A stretch of 64,000 nucleotides of DNA, from assembly GCF_900128505.1 (NCBI RefSeq), contig NZ_LT669940.1, positions 62,001 through 126,000 on the forward strand. Direction: 5' to 3'. The stretch is from Parabacteroides timonensis (GTDB taxonomy: Bacteria; Bacteroidota; Bacteroidia; Bacteroidales; Tannerellaceae). Each line of letters opens with the position of its first letter. Positions within the stretch are counted from its first letter, which is position 1. A program made the translations under genes and the position numbers. Positions 45,401-53,081 of the stretch are shown in pieces. The notes under the pieces were generated by a model, which was not told where the DNA came from, did not search any database, and saw only the letters and a program-made list of their open reading frames with translations.

Positions 45401-45717
45401 CCATCACGCCACGCAACAGTGATGGTGCTTACATTATCAAATATGTTCGCAACGATGTGGGGATATTCATCGACAATGTCGTGAAGAACCCCGACCCGGT
45501 TGCCAACGAAACGATAGCTACAGATGATATCAAAGTATGGGCGGCAAAAGGTTACCTGCATATCAGCAACCCGACAGCACAAAAGGCACAGGTCTACAAC
45601 CTGACCGGATCGCTGGTTAAACAGGCTGACATCCCGGCAGGAGATACTGAATGGCAATTGCCTGCCGGCATCTACATCATACGGGTAGGCGCTGTACGCC
45701 AGACAGTCATTTTATAA
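42487..45717 (+). CDS. Giant GLUG/InlB-repeat surface protein
   Basis: A 1076-residue secreted protein. The signal peptide (about 1-29) ends AAWGQ. GLUG-type repeats fill about residues 40-690 (FDGDGYKITGLYIP, IMGGIVGEANGS, FNGDGYRITGLTIP, YVGGIVGEASNG). Two InlB B-type repeats follow (about 740-905: ENVTVSATF, GTVLSITATPDGGYRLKQLTVDG), then a Pro-rich linker (VDPDPTPPAPT). The C-terminal 65 residues (AQVYNLTGSLVKQADIPAG, LPAGIYIIRVG) look like a type-IX-secretion-like sorting domain. It is probably an adhesin exposed at the surface. The dyad array lies directly upstream and an HU gene follows after 12 bp. Confidence 0.82.
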   Translation: MKYYLQKRIFRLLLAAVIVCLLPLAAWGQGVQPSGGGASVSDPYQISSRAHLEWIAEQVAGSNDFDGKYFKLQNEIYLSDSPWTPIGKPYHNSFCGTFDGDGYKITGLYIPATSPVVYGYLGLFGNIGANGHIKNLGVEIAPGGIELYPVDYTCEAADLLAGGIAAYTNDCTIEDCYVTGGGFYCNKDSEGYSIIMGGIVGEANGSTTIKNCYATIDLTFECENFKYYQANNRSGLSGIAKGGTITNCYYSGKLRAHVGTNTNYNWSVGGISSDGATINNCLVLSPDISAIVDNGTGTVRAYTISSNPTGSSNYVSQYTTLNGTEPIYDDGANGTKWTDIGDGDAPLSAWIGTSNWVANTYDKYMTVLKMTDGNTFKEDPSNVFKEVIPIKTAAELAAISANATSLAKDYRLANDIDLTEYITNNGGSWKSIGNNTTPFKGTFNGDGYRITGLTIPEGSSNTGDEGGLFGKIGTYNSPDYIKPEIVIKNLGVVIAESGIHINHNIQRGGGIASSIYSSKIQNCYVTGGSVIAVGNPNSRGTLSIGGIAGQIYATIEHCYSTIDLKADWDNPRDGNPGEDLYVGGIVGEASNGIIKNCFATGTISVSLSNVSDVGFNSYAGGIAAFNTGHSCTIENCLSVNSGGLSIETAIPASASINNIIGIKGTGNFTGNYTLSDIPKTAGVTSDQGDAGTDWDGVVAYPAGIFDNGEWQKPVTSISASTFPKLCYAGTTRLMPNQPDVRHPYRVNVSSVSNGTLTTNRQPWGKVGETITITTTPDGDYVTNGSPTVTGTSGTIAVSGSGNSYTFTMPAENVTVSATFIKVYTITVDGSIANGSIEVKKPDGTLLSSGANADIANGTVLSITATPDGGYRLKQLTVDGSPITGSTHTVMADATLSAEFELTPVTPPVDPDPTPPAPTVYYTVTLPSVEGAATDPVAGEYEVEAWGNFRFYLTLDKEYDQSEPVITTDRGETITPRNSDGAYIIKYVRNDVGIFIDNVVKNPDPVANETIATDDIKVWAAKGYLHISNPTAQKAQVYNLTGSLVKQADIPAGDTEWQLPAGIYIIRVGAVRQTVIL

Positions 45718-45729
45718 AAAGAACTGATT

Positions 45730-46005
45730 ATGACAAAAACTGAATTGATAAAAAAGGTTGCCGACGATACGGGACTAGCAGTTACTCAGGTGAAAAAGAC
45801 TGTTGAATCGCTGCTCCTGATCATGACCCAAACTTTGAGCAACAGCGATGAAATATGCATCCAAAACTTCGGAACGTTACGTCCCTGGTTACAGAATGGA
45901 CGCATGGCGCGCAATCCCAAGACTGGTGTTGCCGTTAAAATTTCTCCCCGTGTATCAGTGAAGTTCCGTCCCGGGAAAGCATTATTGAACGAGCTTAATA
46001 AATAA
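45730..46005 (+). CDS. HU-family DNA-binding protein
   Basis: A 91-residue histone-like protein. It has the two N-terminal helices (TKTELIKKVADDTGLAVTQVKKTVESLLLIM), the strand-turn NFGTLRPW, and the DNA-binding arm with RMARNPKTGVAVKI, followed by VKFRPGKALLNELNK. HU-type dimers bend DNA. Being 12 bp after the giant surface-protein gene, it is likely in the same transcript, an unusual place for HU. A terminator follows. Chromosome packaging or local control of this locus are both possible. Confidence 0.94.
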   Translation: MTKTELIKKVADDTGLAVTQVKKTVESLLLIMTQTLSNSDEICIQNFGTLRPWLQNGRMARNPKTGVAVKISPRVSVKFRPGKALLNELNK

Positions 46006-46025
46006 CTTTAGAGAGCTCAACAAAC

Positions 46026-46076
46026 AAAGAAGGTGTCCCCATAGTCTTACGACAAAAGGAGACACCTTCTTTTTTT
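46026..46076. terminator. Bidirectional terminator
   Basis: AAAGAAGGTGTC (46026-46037) pairs with GACACCTTCTTT (46061-46072) around a 23-nt loop, followed by T on the plus strand and preceded by A on it. It separates the convergent HU and efflux genes. Confidence 0.8.
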
Positions 46077-47445
46077 ATTCTTCCTGTCCGCCGCCTAATG
46101 CGTGGTAGAGGTTAATAACACCTTGTATCTCATCGAAACGGTCGGCTACCTGCGAGAGTTCCGTTTGTAGTAAACCTTGCTGGGCAGTCAGCACCTCCAA
46201 ATAAGTGGTGTTTCCGTGTTGCATCAGTAACCGGGTGCTTTTTACGGCCTTTTGTAAAGCTGTAATCTGCTGGTCGGCGAGTTGGATGCGTCCGCGTGCC
46301 GTCTGCCATTGTGTCAAGGCGTTGTTAACTTCGCTTCCGGCATTCAATAGGCTCTGCTGGAAAGCCAGGGAGGCCTCTTCCTGTTGTGCCTTGGCTATTT
46401 TCAACTGGGCGATGTTGGCACCTTTGTTGAATAGCGGTTGTGTCAGCGAGCCTATCGCCTGCAACAGCCAGCCACCCGGGTTAGTGATGATCCCCGTTCC
46501 GTTATTGGTCCATCCGGCAACACCGCTGAGGGTGATGTTCGGATAGAAAGCACTGCGTGCTCCGTTCGTTGCATAGAATGCCTGTGCCAACGAATATTCT
46601 GCCTGCCGTACATCCGGACGGTTGCTTAACAGGGAGAGCGGAACGCCGACGGATAGTGTCTGGGGAAATTCCTGTCGATCCAGTTCTCCCCGTTCCATCC
46701 GGTGAGGCACTTCTCCGAGCAGGTTGGAGAGGCTGTTTTCCATCTCGTTGATCTGCTGGCGTAGGGTCAGGAGGGAGGCTTCCACACTCAGGCTGTTCGC
46801 TTCCGACTGGGAAACGGCGGCTTCATCTGCCAGACCTGCTTTTTTCAATGCACGCATCGCCTGTACGTTCTCTTTCCAAAGAGAGGCCGTCCGTTCACTG
46901 ATGACAAGTTGTTTGTCGAGCAATAATAAAGTGTAATAGGAATTGGCTACAGTGGCTATTAGTTGTGTCCGGACGGCCTGTTTGTATGATTTAGTTTGTT
47001 CGAGAGCTGCCTGTGCACTTCTTTTTGCATTGGTGAGTTTCCCGAATATATCGATTTCCCAACTGGCAGCTACCGCCAACTGATAGCTTTTGGCGGCTTT
47101 CGAACCGTCGAAGCTACTGATCGTACCCTGCGGATTCAGGTTCAGTGCCGGAAGGTAAGCCAGACGCGAAGTCATCAGGGCTGCTTCGGCTTCCTGTACC
47201 CGCAAATGGGCGGTGCGCATGTCGGTGTTATTCTCCAGTCCTTTTTCGATCAACGTCTGCAATTGAGAGTCTGTGAAGAGTTCCCGCCAGTCGAGACTGC
47301 CGATGCTGGTCGTATCCGTAGCCATCGCCTCGTCCCTGAACAGGTTATCGGGAACGGAGGTCTCCGGTTTGTAGGATGTATAGATGCCGCACCCGCTCAG
47401 TAACGAGAGGGTGGCGACGGATAATAGAATGATATTATTTTTCAT
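46075..47445 (-). CDS. TolC-family outer-membrane efflux lipoprotein
   Basis: A 456-residue outer-membrane channel of the OprM/NodT type. The signal peptide ends LLSGCG (lipidated Cys19). Two outer membrane efflux domains (about 55-245 and 260-450) hold long coiled helices (TAHLRVQEAEAALMTSRLAYLP, and its repeat SLAQAFYATNGARSAFYPNI). It forms the outer exit duct of a three-part pump. The start codon overlaps the end of the RND pump gene by 11 bp, so the three genes form one operon: fusion protein, pump, channel. Drug or compound specificity cannot be read from sequence. Confidence 0.95.
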   Translation of the reverse strand: MKNNIILLSVATLSLLSGCGIYTSYKPETSVPDNLFRDEAMATDTTSIGSLDWRELFTDSQLQTLIEKGLENNTDMRTAHLRVQEAEAALMTSRLAYLPALNLNPQGTISSFDGSKAAKSYQLAVAASWEIDIFGKLTNAKRSAQAALEQTKSYKQAVRTQLIATVANSYYTLLLLDKQLVISERTASLWKENVQAMRALKKAGLADEAAVSQSEANSLSVEASLLTLRQQINEMENSLSNLLGEVPHRMERGELDRQEFPQTLSVGVPLSLLSNRPDVRQAEYSLAQAFYATNGARSAFYPNITLSGVAGWTNNGTGIITNPGGWLLQAIGSLTQPLFNKGANIAQLKIAKAQQEEASLAFQQSLLNAGSEVNNALTQWQTARGRIQLADQQITALQKAVKSTRLLMQHGNTTYLEVLTAQQGLLQTELSQVADRFDEIQGVINLYHALGGGQEE

Positions 47446-50400
47446 CTGCTTGATTTCCTTTCTTTTTACTTTCGAGATAGTCTTTCCGCTCGGCGGTTAC
47501 TTCTACCACTTCTTCCTGGATCTGCCAGTCGTGAGTCGGCTCGAACTGTATCGGGCGCACTTTTTCTTGCAGATACTGGAATACGATGAACAGGGAAGGC
47601 ACGACGAACAGCAGTGCCAGTGTTCCGATCAACATACCGCCTACGGCACCTGTGCCCAATGAACTGTTACCATTTGCACCGACACCTGTCGCTACTACCA
47701 ACGGAAGCAGACCGAAGATCATGGTCAACGCCGTCATCAGGATCGGACGCAGACGTACTTTGGCAGCAGACAGTGCGGCAGATGTCAGGCTCATACCGGC
47801 GGCACGCCGTTCGGCAGCATATTCAGTTAGCAGGATGGCTGTTTTGGCCAACAGACCGATCAACATGATCAAACCGGTTTGCAAATAAATGTTATTCTCC
47901 AGCCCCATGATCTTGGCGAACAGGAAGCTACCCATCAGACCGAACGGAACGGAAAGGATCACGGCAAACGGGATCAGGAAGCTTTCGTAAAGCGCACTCA
48001 GGATCAGGTAGATCATCAGGATACAGATGACGAAGATCACGGCTGTCGTATTGCTTTCCTGGTTCTCTTCGCGGGTGATACCGGCAAAGTCGTAACCATA
48101 CCCTTTCGGCAGGCTGGTTGCCGCTACTTCTTTTACGGCATTGATGGCATCACCGGAACTATATCCTGGCGCTGGCATTGCATTAACCCCGATCGAGTTG
48201 TACATATTGAAACGGCTCAGCGATTCGGCGCCGTATACCTTTGTCAGGTTCACGAACTGGCTTAACGGAGCCATTTCGCCGTTTGCCATACGTACAAAAG
48301 TATTATCCAGTGAAGATTCATCCAGACGATAATCGGGGGAAGCCTGTATCATCACCTTATATACTTTCGAGAAACGGTTGAAGTTAGATACATATTGTCC
48401 TCCGTAATAACCTGACAAGGTGCTTAGTACGGCATCCGGTGTGATACCGGCACGCTTACATTTAGCTGCATCTACCGTCACTTCCCACTGCGGGTAGTTG
48501 ATAGAGAAGGTTGAATAGGCGGCTGCAATTTCCGGACGTTCGCGCAAGGCCCCCAGGTATTGTTGTGTCGTATTGAAGAAATCAGTCAGATCGCCTCCCT
48601 TTTTATCTTGCATATACATTTCCAGCGCATTACCCATACCGTAACCGGGGATCATACCCGGCGACATGGCGAAGATGTTTGCATCCTTGATGTCGGCAGT
48701 CCGTCCGTATATCTGGTTGATAACCGATTGTACGTGATCTTCTTTGTCCGTCCGTTCATCCCACGGTTTCAGTTTGATGATGAACATACCGAATGAGTTT
48801 CCTTGTCCGGAGATCAGTCCGTAACCGGATACTTTGTTATAATCCTTAATCTGCGGCAGGTCTTTGATACGATTCTCGATGTTGGTCATCACGTCGTTGG
48901 TCGTTGCCAGTGAGTTACCGGCAGCCGTTGTTACGTTGACGAACAATACACCCTGGTCTTCATCCGGCACCAGACTGGTCTTCGTCGTTTTCATCAGGAA
49001 GAACAACAGGACAACCGAGCAAGCCAGCATCGACCACATCAGCCATTTGCGTTTGATAAAGAAGAGTACGCCCTTCTTGTATTTGGCAATTAGGGCATCG
49101 AAAGCAGTATTGAACGCTTTACGGAAGCGGGAGGCAAAGTTATTCTTTTGCGTACCGTCCTCATTGATATACGGTTTCAGTATCAGTGCGCATAACGCCG
49201 GGCTCAATGTCAATGCATTGATCGCTGAGATACCTACGGCAACCGCCATTGTCAGACCGAATTGTGTATAGAATGTACCTGAAGTTCCGCTCATGAACGA
49301 TACCGGAATAAACACGGCCATAAACACCAGTGAAGAAGAGATAATGGCGGCACTGATCCCGTTCATGGCATCCATACTTGCCATGTACGAAGATTTATAC
49401 CCGACGTCGAACCGGGCCTGTACCGCCTCGACGACGACGATGGCATCATCGACCACCGTACCGATTACGAGAACGAGTGCAAACAAAGTAATCAGGTTGA
49501 TACTGAATCCGGCAATCGACATGAATGCGAATGTACCGATCAGTGACACGATGATACCTACCAGCGGGATCAGGGTTGAACGGATATCCTGCAGGAATAT
49601 GTATACCACCAGGATAACCAGTAAGATCGCTTCGATTAATGTCTTTATCACCTCGTGGATAGAGGCGAACAGGAAGTCGTTCGAACTCATCATCTGTACG
49701 ATCTCAACACCTTTCGGCAGGTCTTTGCGTGCTTCGTCGAGGAAAGCGTCGATTTGTTGGTTTACCTCGGTCGCGTTGGAGCCGGCTGTCTGGAATACCA
49801 TACAGGAAACGCCGACATGACCGGTCAGTTCGCCGATGTAAGAGTAGTTTTCACGTCCCAGTTCTATTTCTGCTATATCTTTCAGTTTCAGTACTTCACC
49901 GTCTTCGGTCGAACGGATCACGATATCCCCGAATTCTTCCGGCTGTATCAGGCGGCCTTTGTACTTCATCGTATATTGGTAGGTCTCTGTAGAGTTCTCA
50001 CCGAATGCACCGGTTGCCGATTCTATATTCTGTTCGGCCAGTACGGCGGTCACATCCGAAGGGATCAGGTTATATTGCGCCATCACATCCGGTTTCATCC
50101 AGACACGCATACTGTAATCTCCACCCATTACCATCAGTTCGCCGACACCTGAGATACGGAGGATTTCCGGCTTCAGGTTAATGCTCAGGTAGTTGGCAAG
50201 AAAGCCTTCGTCGTATGAATCGTCAGGGCTGTAAATCGAGAAGATCTGCAACATACTGGTCTGACGTTTGGTAGTAGTGACCCCTACTTGAGTAACTTCT
50301 GCGGGTAACTGACCGGTGGCTTTGGACACACGGTTCTGTACGTTTACGGTTGCCATATCCGGATCGGTACCTTGTTTGAAGTATACCATGATGGATACGG

Positions 50401-50662
50401 TTCCTGCATTGGTTGCCGTAGATGTCATGTAGGTCATATCTTCTACACCGTTGATGGCCTCTTCCAATGGAGCGATCACACTCTTTTGAAGGGTTTCCGC
50501 ACTGGCACCGAAGTAAGTTGTACTCACCATAACGGTGGGCGGGGCAATATCGGGATATTGTTCGACGGGCAGACTGGTCAACCCGATGATACCCATAAAT
50601 ACTATCACGATAGAGATAACGGCTGATAGTACCGGGCGTTCTATAAAGGTTCTTAATTTCAT
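47435..50662 (-). CDS. RND-family efflux pump inner-membrane protein (AcrB type)
   Basis: A 1075-residue proton-driven transporter with twelve helices and two large periplasmic loops. The start KLRTFIERPVLSAVISIVIV is typical. The proton-relay pair is in helix 4 (VLVIGTVVDDAIVVVEAV, Asp-Asp). Other hallmarks are VEQYPDIAPPTVMVS, LMMTALTMIFGLLPLV (as ILMTALTMIFGLLPLV) and GAVGGMLIGTLALLFVVP. The HAE1/AcrB branch exports hydrophobic and amphiphilic compounds such as bile salts, dyes and antibiotics. The fusion-protein gene precedes it by 15 bp. No local repressor is adjacent. Confidence 0.96.
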   Translation of the reverse strand: MKLRTFIERPVLSAVISIVIVFMGIIGLTSLPVEQYPDIAPPTVMVSTTYFGASAETLQKSVIAPLEEAINGVEDMTYMTSTATNAGTVSIMVYFKQGTDPDMATVNVQNRVSKATGQLPAEVTQVGVTTTKRQTSMLQIFSIYSPDDSYDEGFLANYLSINLKPEILRISGVGELMVMGGDYSMRVWMKPDVMAQYNLIPSDVTAVLAEQNIESATGAFGENSTETYQYTMKYKGRLIQPEEFGDIVIRSTEDGEVLKLKDIAEIELGRENYSYIGELTGHVGVSCMVFQTAGSNATEVNQQIDAFLDEARKDLPKGVEIVQMMSSNDFLFASIHEVIKTLIEAILLVILVVYIFLQDIRSTLIPLVGIIVSLIGTFAFMSIAGFSINLITLFALVLVIGTVVDDAIVVVEAVQARFDVGYKSSYMASMDAMNGISAAIISSSLVFMAVFIPVSFMSGTSGTFYTQFGLTMAVAVGISAINALTLSPALCALILKPYINEDGTQKNNFASRFRKAFNTAFDALIAKYKKGVLFFIKRKWLMWSMLACSVVLLFFLMKTTKTSLVPDEDQGVLFVNVTTAAGNSLATTNDVMTNIENRIKDLPQIKDYNKVSGYGLISGQGNSFGMFIIKLKPWDERTDKEDHVQSVINQIYGRTADIKDANIFAMSPGMIPGYGMGNALEMYMQDKKGGDLTDFFNTTQQYLGALRERPEIAAAYSTFSINYPQWEVTVDAAKCKRAGITPDAVLSTLSGYYGGQYVSNFNRFSKVYKVMIQASPDYRLDESSLDNTFVRMANGEMAPLSQFVNLTKVYGAESLSRFNMYNSIGVNAMPAPGYSSGDAINAVKEVAATSLPKGYGYDFAGITREENQESNTTAVIFVICILMIYLILSALYESFLIPFAVILSVPFGLMGSFLFAKIMGLENNIYLQTGLIMLIGLLAKTAILLTEYAAERRAAGMSLTSAALSAAKVRLRPILMTALTMIFGLLPLVVATGVGANGNSSLGTGAVGGMLIGTLALLFVVPSLFIVFQYLQEKVRPIQFEPTHDWQIQEEVVEVTAERKDYLESKKKGNQADEK

Positions 50663-50677
50663 ATTCCGTTCTTCCTA

Positions 50678-51793
50678 TTATTGTTTAACCTGGATCGGAG
50701 TTCCTTCGCGCAGCAAACCTACACCTTCGGCAACGATCACGTCACCGGCTTTCAGACCTTCGTTCACGATATATTCCTGGCCTCCGTTCACACGGGTAAT
50801 ATTGACCTGAGCCGATGTCGCTTTGCCATCTATGACTTTATAAACGTATACTTTATCCTGTATTTCGAATGTGGCTGTTTGCGGGATCACGATACTGCCC
50901 GATTTCTCTGTCGACAGGATAATGTTTCCGGAACTGCCGCTGTAAAGGATCTCTTCTTCGTTCGGGAATACGGCACGCAGGCTGACTGTTCCGGTGTTGC
51001 GATCGATTACACCGCTAATGGTTTCGACTTTCCCTTTTGCCGGATAAACGGATTTATCATTCAGTTGCAATTCGACTTCCGGCATCATCTCCAAAGCTTT
51101 CTGCTTGGAACCATATTGGCGAGTGAGTGACAATAACTGGTTTTCCGTTAGGGAGAAGTAGACATACATGTTCGAATTATCTGAAACAGTTGTCAACGGT
51201 TTAGGCGAATTGGCGCTGACCAAAGCTCCGACACGGTAGGGTAGTGTTCCGACAACTCCGTTGGACGGACTTTTAACCTCTGTGTATGAGAGGTTGTTGC
51301 GTGCACTCAGTTCCTGTGCTTTCATCTGGGCTAGCTGTGCTTTGGCACTTAGCCACGAATTTTCAGCGGTTTGCAGGTCGAAAGCCGATACTACATTTTG
51401 TGCATGCAGTTCTTTTTTACTGTCGAACGTCAACTTTGCCGTGTTCAGTGCTGCCTGTGCAGCTTCTACATTCGCAGTCGCTGTCTGTAACGCTGCTTGA
51501 TAAGGAACCTGGTCGATGATGAACAACAACTGTCCTTTTCTGACAGCTTGTCCTTCTTCCACACATAACTGTGTGATAAATCCTGAGACCTGCGGATAGA
51601 TGTCGATATCCTGTCGTCCGCGTATCGTGGCGAAATAAAGACTGCTCAGGGTTTTGTCGGTTGTCGACACTTTCAGCACTTTGTACTCACTGTTAACCAT
51701 TGTTGCCGGTTGCTCTTTACATGAGCTTGCGATAAGGCAAAGAAGCCCTACCCCGATGCCATTGAGGCATCGGGCCATAAAATTTTTCTTCAT
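50678..51793 (-). CDS. RND efflux membrane-fusion lipoprotein (AcrA type)
   Basis: A 371-residue periplasmic adaptor. The signal peptide ends IASSCKEQ (lipidated Cys25). A lipoyl-like half (about 55-75 and 160-190, PQVSGFITQLCVEEGQAVRKGQ) flanks a coiled-coil hairpin (about 95-155), followed by the beta-barrel and membrane-proximal domains (SGVIDRNTGTVSLRAVFPN, EYIVNEGLKAGDVIVAEGV). It couples the pump to the outer-membrane channel. First gene of the operon; its upstream region contains repeated TGTTCCAAAAT elements that might be regulatory. Confidence 0.95.
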   Translation of the reverse strand: MKKNFMARCLNGIGVGLLCLIASSCKEQPATMVNSEYKVLKVSTTDKTLSSLYFATIRGRQDIDIYPQVSGFITQLCVEEGQAVRKGQLLFIIDQVPYQAALQTATANVEAAQAALNTAKLTFDSKKELHAQNVVSAFDLQTAENSWLSAKAQLAQMKAQELSARNNLSYTEVKSPSNGVVGTLPYRVGALVSANSPKPLTTVSDNSNMYVYFSLTENQLLSLTRQYGSKQKALEMMPEVELQLNDKSVYPAKGKVETISGVIDRNTGTVSLRAVFPNEEEILYSGSSGNIILSTEKSGSIVIPQTATFEIQDKVYVYKVIDGKATSAQVNITRVNGGQEYIVNEGLKAGDVIVAEGVGLLREGTPIQVKQ

Positions 51794-51832
51794 ATTCTGC
51801 TATTATTCAATTATAATCCCGGCAGTAGGATT

Positions 51833-51989
51833 GTTCCAAAATCAAAACATCAACACGGTAATGTCAGAGTGTTGTAAGTTTGCTACTCATTGATATATAC
51901 TGCCTTAACTAATAACCGGTGCAAATATCCGACTTTTTGAGATAATAGCTGTGGTTGAAAAATGAATATATTTGTTCCAAAATTGAACA
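51833..51989. promoter_or_regulatory. Repeated TGTTCCAAAAT element upstream of the efflux operon
   Basis: TGTTCCAAAATCAAAAC (51833-51849) and the better dyad TGTTCCAAAATTGAACA (51973-51989) share their first eleven bases. They lie 40 and 180 bp upstream of the fusion-protein start. Possible operator pair; no regulator identified. Confidence 0.3.
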
Positions 51990-52008
51990 GGGACAAGTAA
52001 GCTGCCTG

Positions 52009-52842
52009 CTACTTTTTCTTCTTGGGATCGTTCAGCTTTTTAGCATCTTTTTTCAGTCGTTTCTCTACCTTTTTTATGTCTTCTCCGGCAGGAAATTGTT
52101 CGGGAAATATGCCTCTGCTGACCAACATGTCTCTTACGGCCAGGTTGTTATCCACATGCTCGTTTTCGATGGAGGTTTGTCCGTATAAATCGTTTTGCTG
52201 CACATTGACAGAGGTCATTTCTGCGGCAAAATCCTTGGCTTTTATACTGATTGTCGGTAGAAAATCAGCCAAAGGGCGGCTGTCGGGTACTCCTAATTTG
52301 CGTTTGAGTAGTTTGGTATCAATACGAAACAGTGCTTTATCTCCTTTAGAACGTATGGTGGCAAAGCCTTTGCTGTCTATGCCTCTCTCATATAAAACGC
52401 CGGAAAGTAGCTTTTCTGTTTCGGCTAGTTTGGTACGTGCATTGATGCGTTCATAGTCTAATAGACGTTGTTCTATAAGCTCTGCGCGTCTGGTCTGTAC
52501 GGCAAAATAGTTTTGTGCAAAAGCTATTTCAGGCTTCCGGGGATCGCCATTTTGTGCAATTAAGTAGCATGCATAACGCGTTAGGAGGATGTTATCTACC
52601 TCTCTTTCAGCGCCTTTACCTATACTTATCATTTTCTCCACGTGGGGAAAATGATATTCTATAGTTTCTCCTGCATTTCTACATGCCTCTTCCGCCTTAT
52701 TTATTACATTAATGAATTTATCCCACTTGACATAGCCTAATAGACTTTGCAATTCTCTAGCACTCCAACACTCTACGCCGTTGTAATCACAAACAATACT
52801 CTCAAATTGAGTAAATAACTCTTTAATTTCTTCTGTTTTCAT
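52009..52842 (-). CDS. dinD: DNA-damage-inducible protein D (DinD)
   Basis: A 277-residue protein of the DinD family. The N-terminal Bro-N-like part (about 15-110) has GVECWSARELQSLLGYVKWDKFINVI and the family stretch LTRYACYLIAQNGDPRKPEIAFAQNYFAVQTRRAE. A conserved C-terminal part follows (LADFLPTISIKAKDFAAEMTSVNV), and the tail is lysine-rich (KKVEKRLKKDAKKLNDPKKKK). In E. coli DinD is induced by DNA damage and inhibits RecA filament activity. No LexA site was recognised here. The gene is divergent from the AraC-type regulator. Confidence 0.92.
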   Translation of the reverse strand: MKTEEIKELFTQFESIVCDYNGVECWSARELQSLLGYVKWDKFINVINKAEEACRNAGETIEYHFPHVEKMISIGKGAEREVDNILLTRYACYLIAQNGDPRKPEIAFAQNYFAVQTRRAELIEQRLLDYERINARTKLAETEKLLSGVLYERGIDSKGFATIRSKGDKALFRIDTKLLKRKLGVPDSRPLADFLPTISIKAKDFAAEMTSVNVQQNDLYGQTSIENEHVDNNLAVRDMLVSRGIFPEQFPAGEDIKKVEKRLKKDAKKLNDPKKKK

Positions 52843-52868
52843 AGTTTCCGTTTTTAATTAAATTGCTA

Positions 52869-52876
52869 CAAATATA
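52869..52876 (-). promoter_or_regulatory. Probable -7 element of dinD
   Basis: The minus strand reads TATATTTG, matching TANNTTTG, 27 bp upstream of the dinD ATG. No clear TTTG lies 19 nt further upstream. Confidence 0.45.
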
Positions 52877-52945
52877 GAAATAGATATTGAATACAGCATG
52901 TGTTTTTTATGATTATTTCTTATCACTTGATTTATATATTGTGCG

Positions 52946-53019
52946 ATCATTTTGCGGGCGTGCGCAAAATGATGTTTTGAATTTCTGTTAGACCATTTTG
53001 CTGACGTCAGCAAAATGGT
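52946..53019. promoter_or_regulatory. Two related 28-bp inverted repeats in a divergent intergenic region
   Basis: 52992-53019 is a perfect 28-bp palindrome, ACCATTTTGCTGAC plus its complement. 52946-52973 is a related one with 11-bp arms, ATCATTTTGCG and CGCAAAATGAT, around 6 nt. Centres are 46 bp apart. They sit between dinD and the AraC-type gene, 42 bp upstream of that gene's -7 box. Candidate operators. Confidence 0.65.
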
Positions 53020-53060
53020 TGTATGAAGACCGACCCAAAGCTGCTTTCGGATATATTTTC

Positions 53061-53068
53061 TATCTTTG
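53061..53068 (+). promoter_or_regulatory. Probable -7 element of the AraC-type gene
   Basis: TATCTTTG matches TANNTTTG. The predicted transcript start near 53075 leaves only about 7-13 nt before the ATG at 53082 or 53088. This argues against the upstream ATG at 52998. Confidence 0.55.
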
Positions 53069-53081
53069 CATCCTTATAAAA

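Noticed and set aside
47384..50810. Many plus-strand frames opposite the efflux genes
   Set aside because: They are antisense to well-supported TolC and RND genes and show no signal peptides or domain motifs of their own.
52998..53081. Upstream ATG of the AraC-type gene
   Set aside because: It lies inside the palindrome and upstream of the -7 promoter box, so the ATG at 53082 is more likely.
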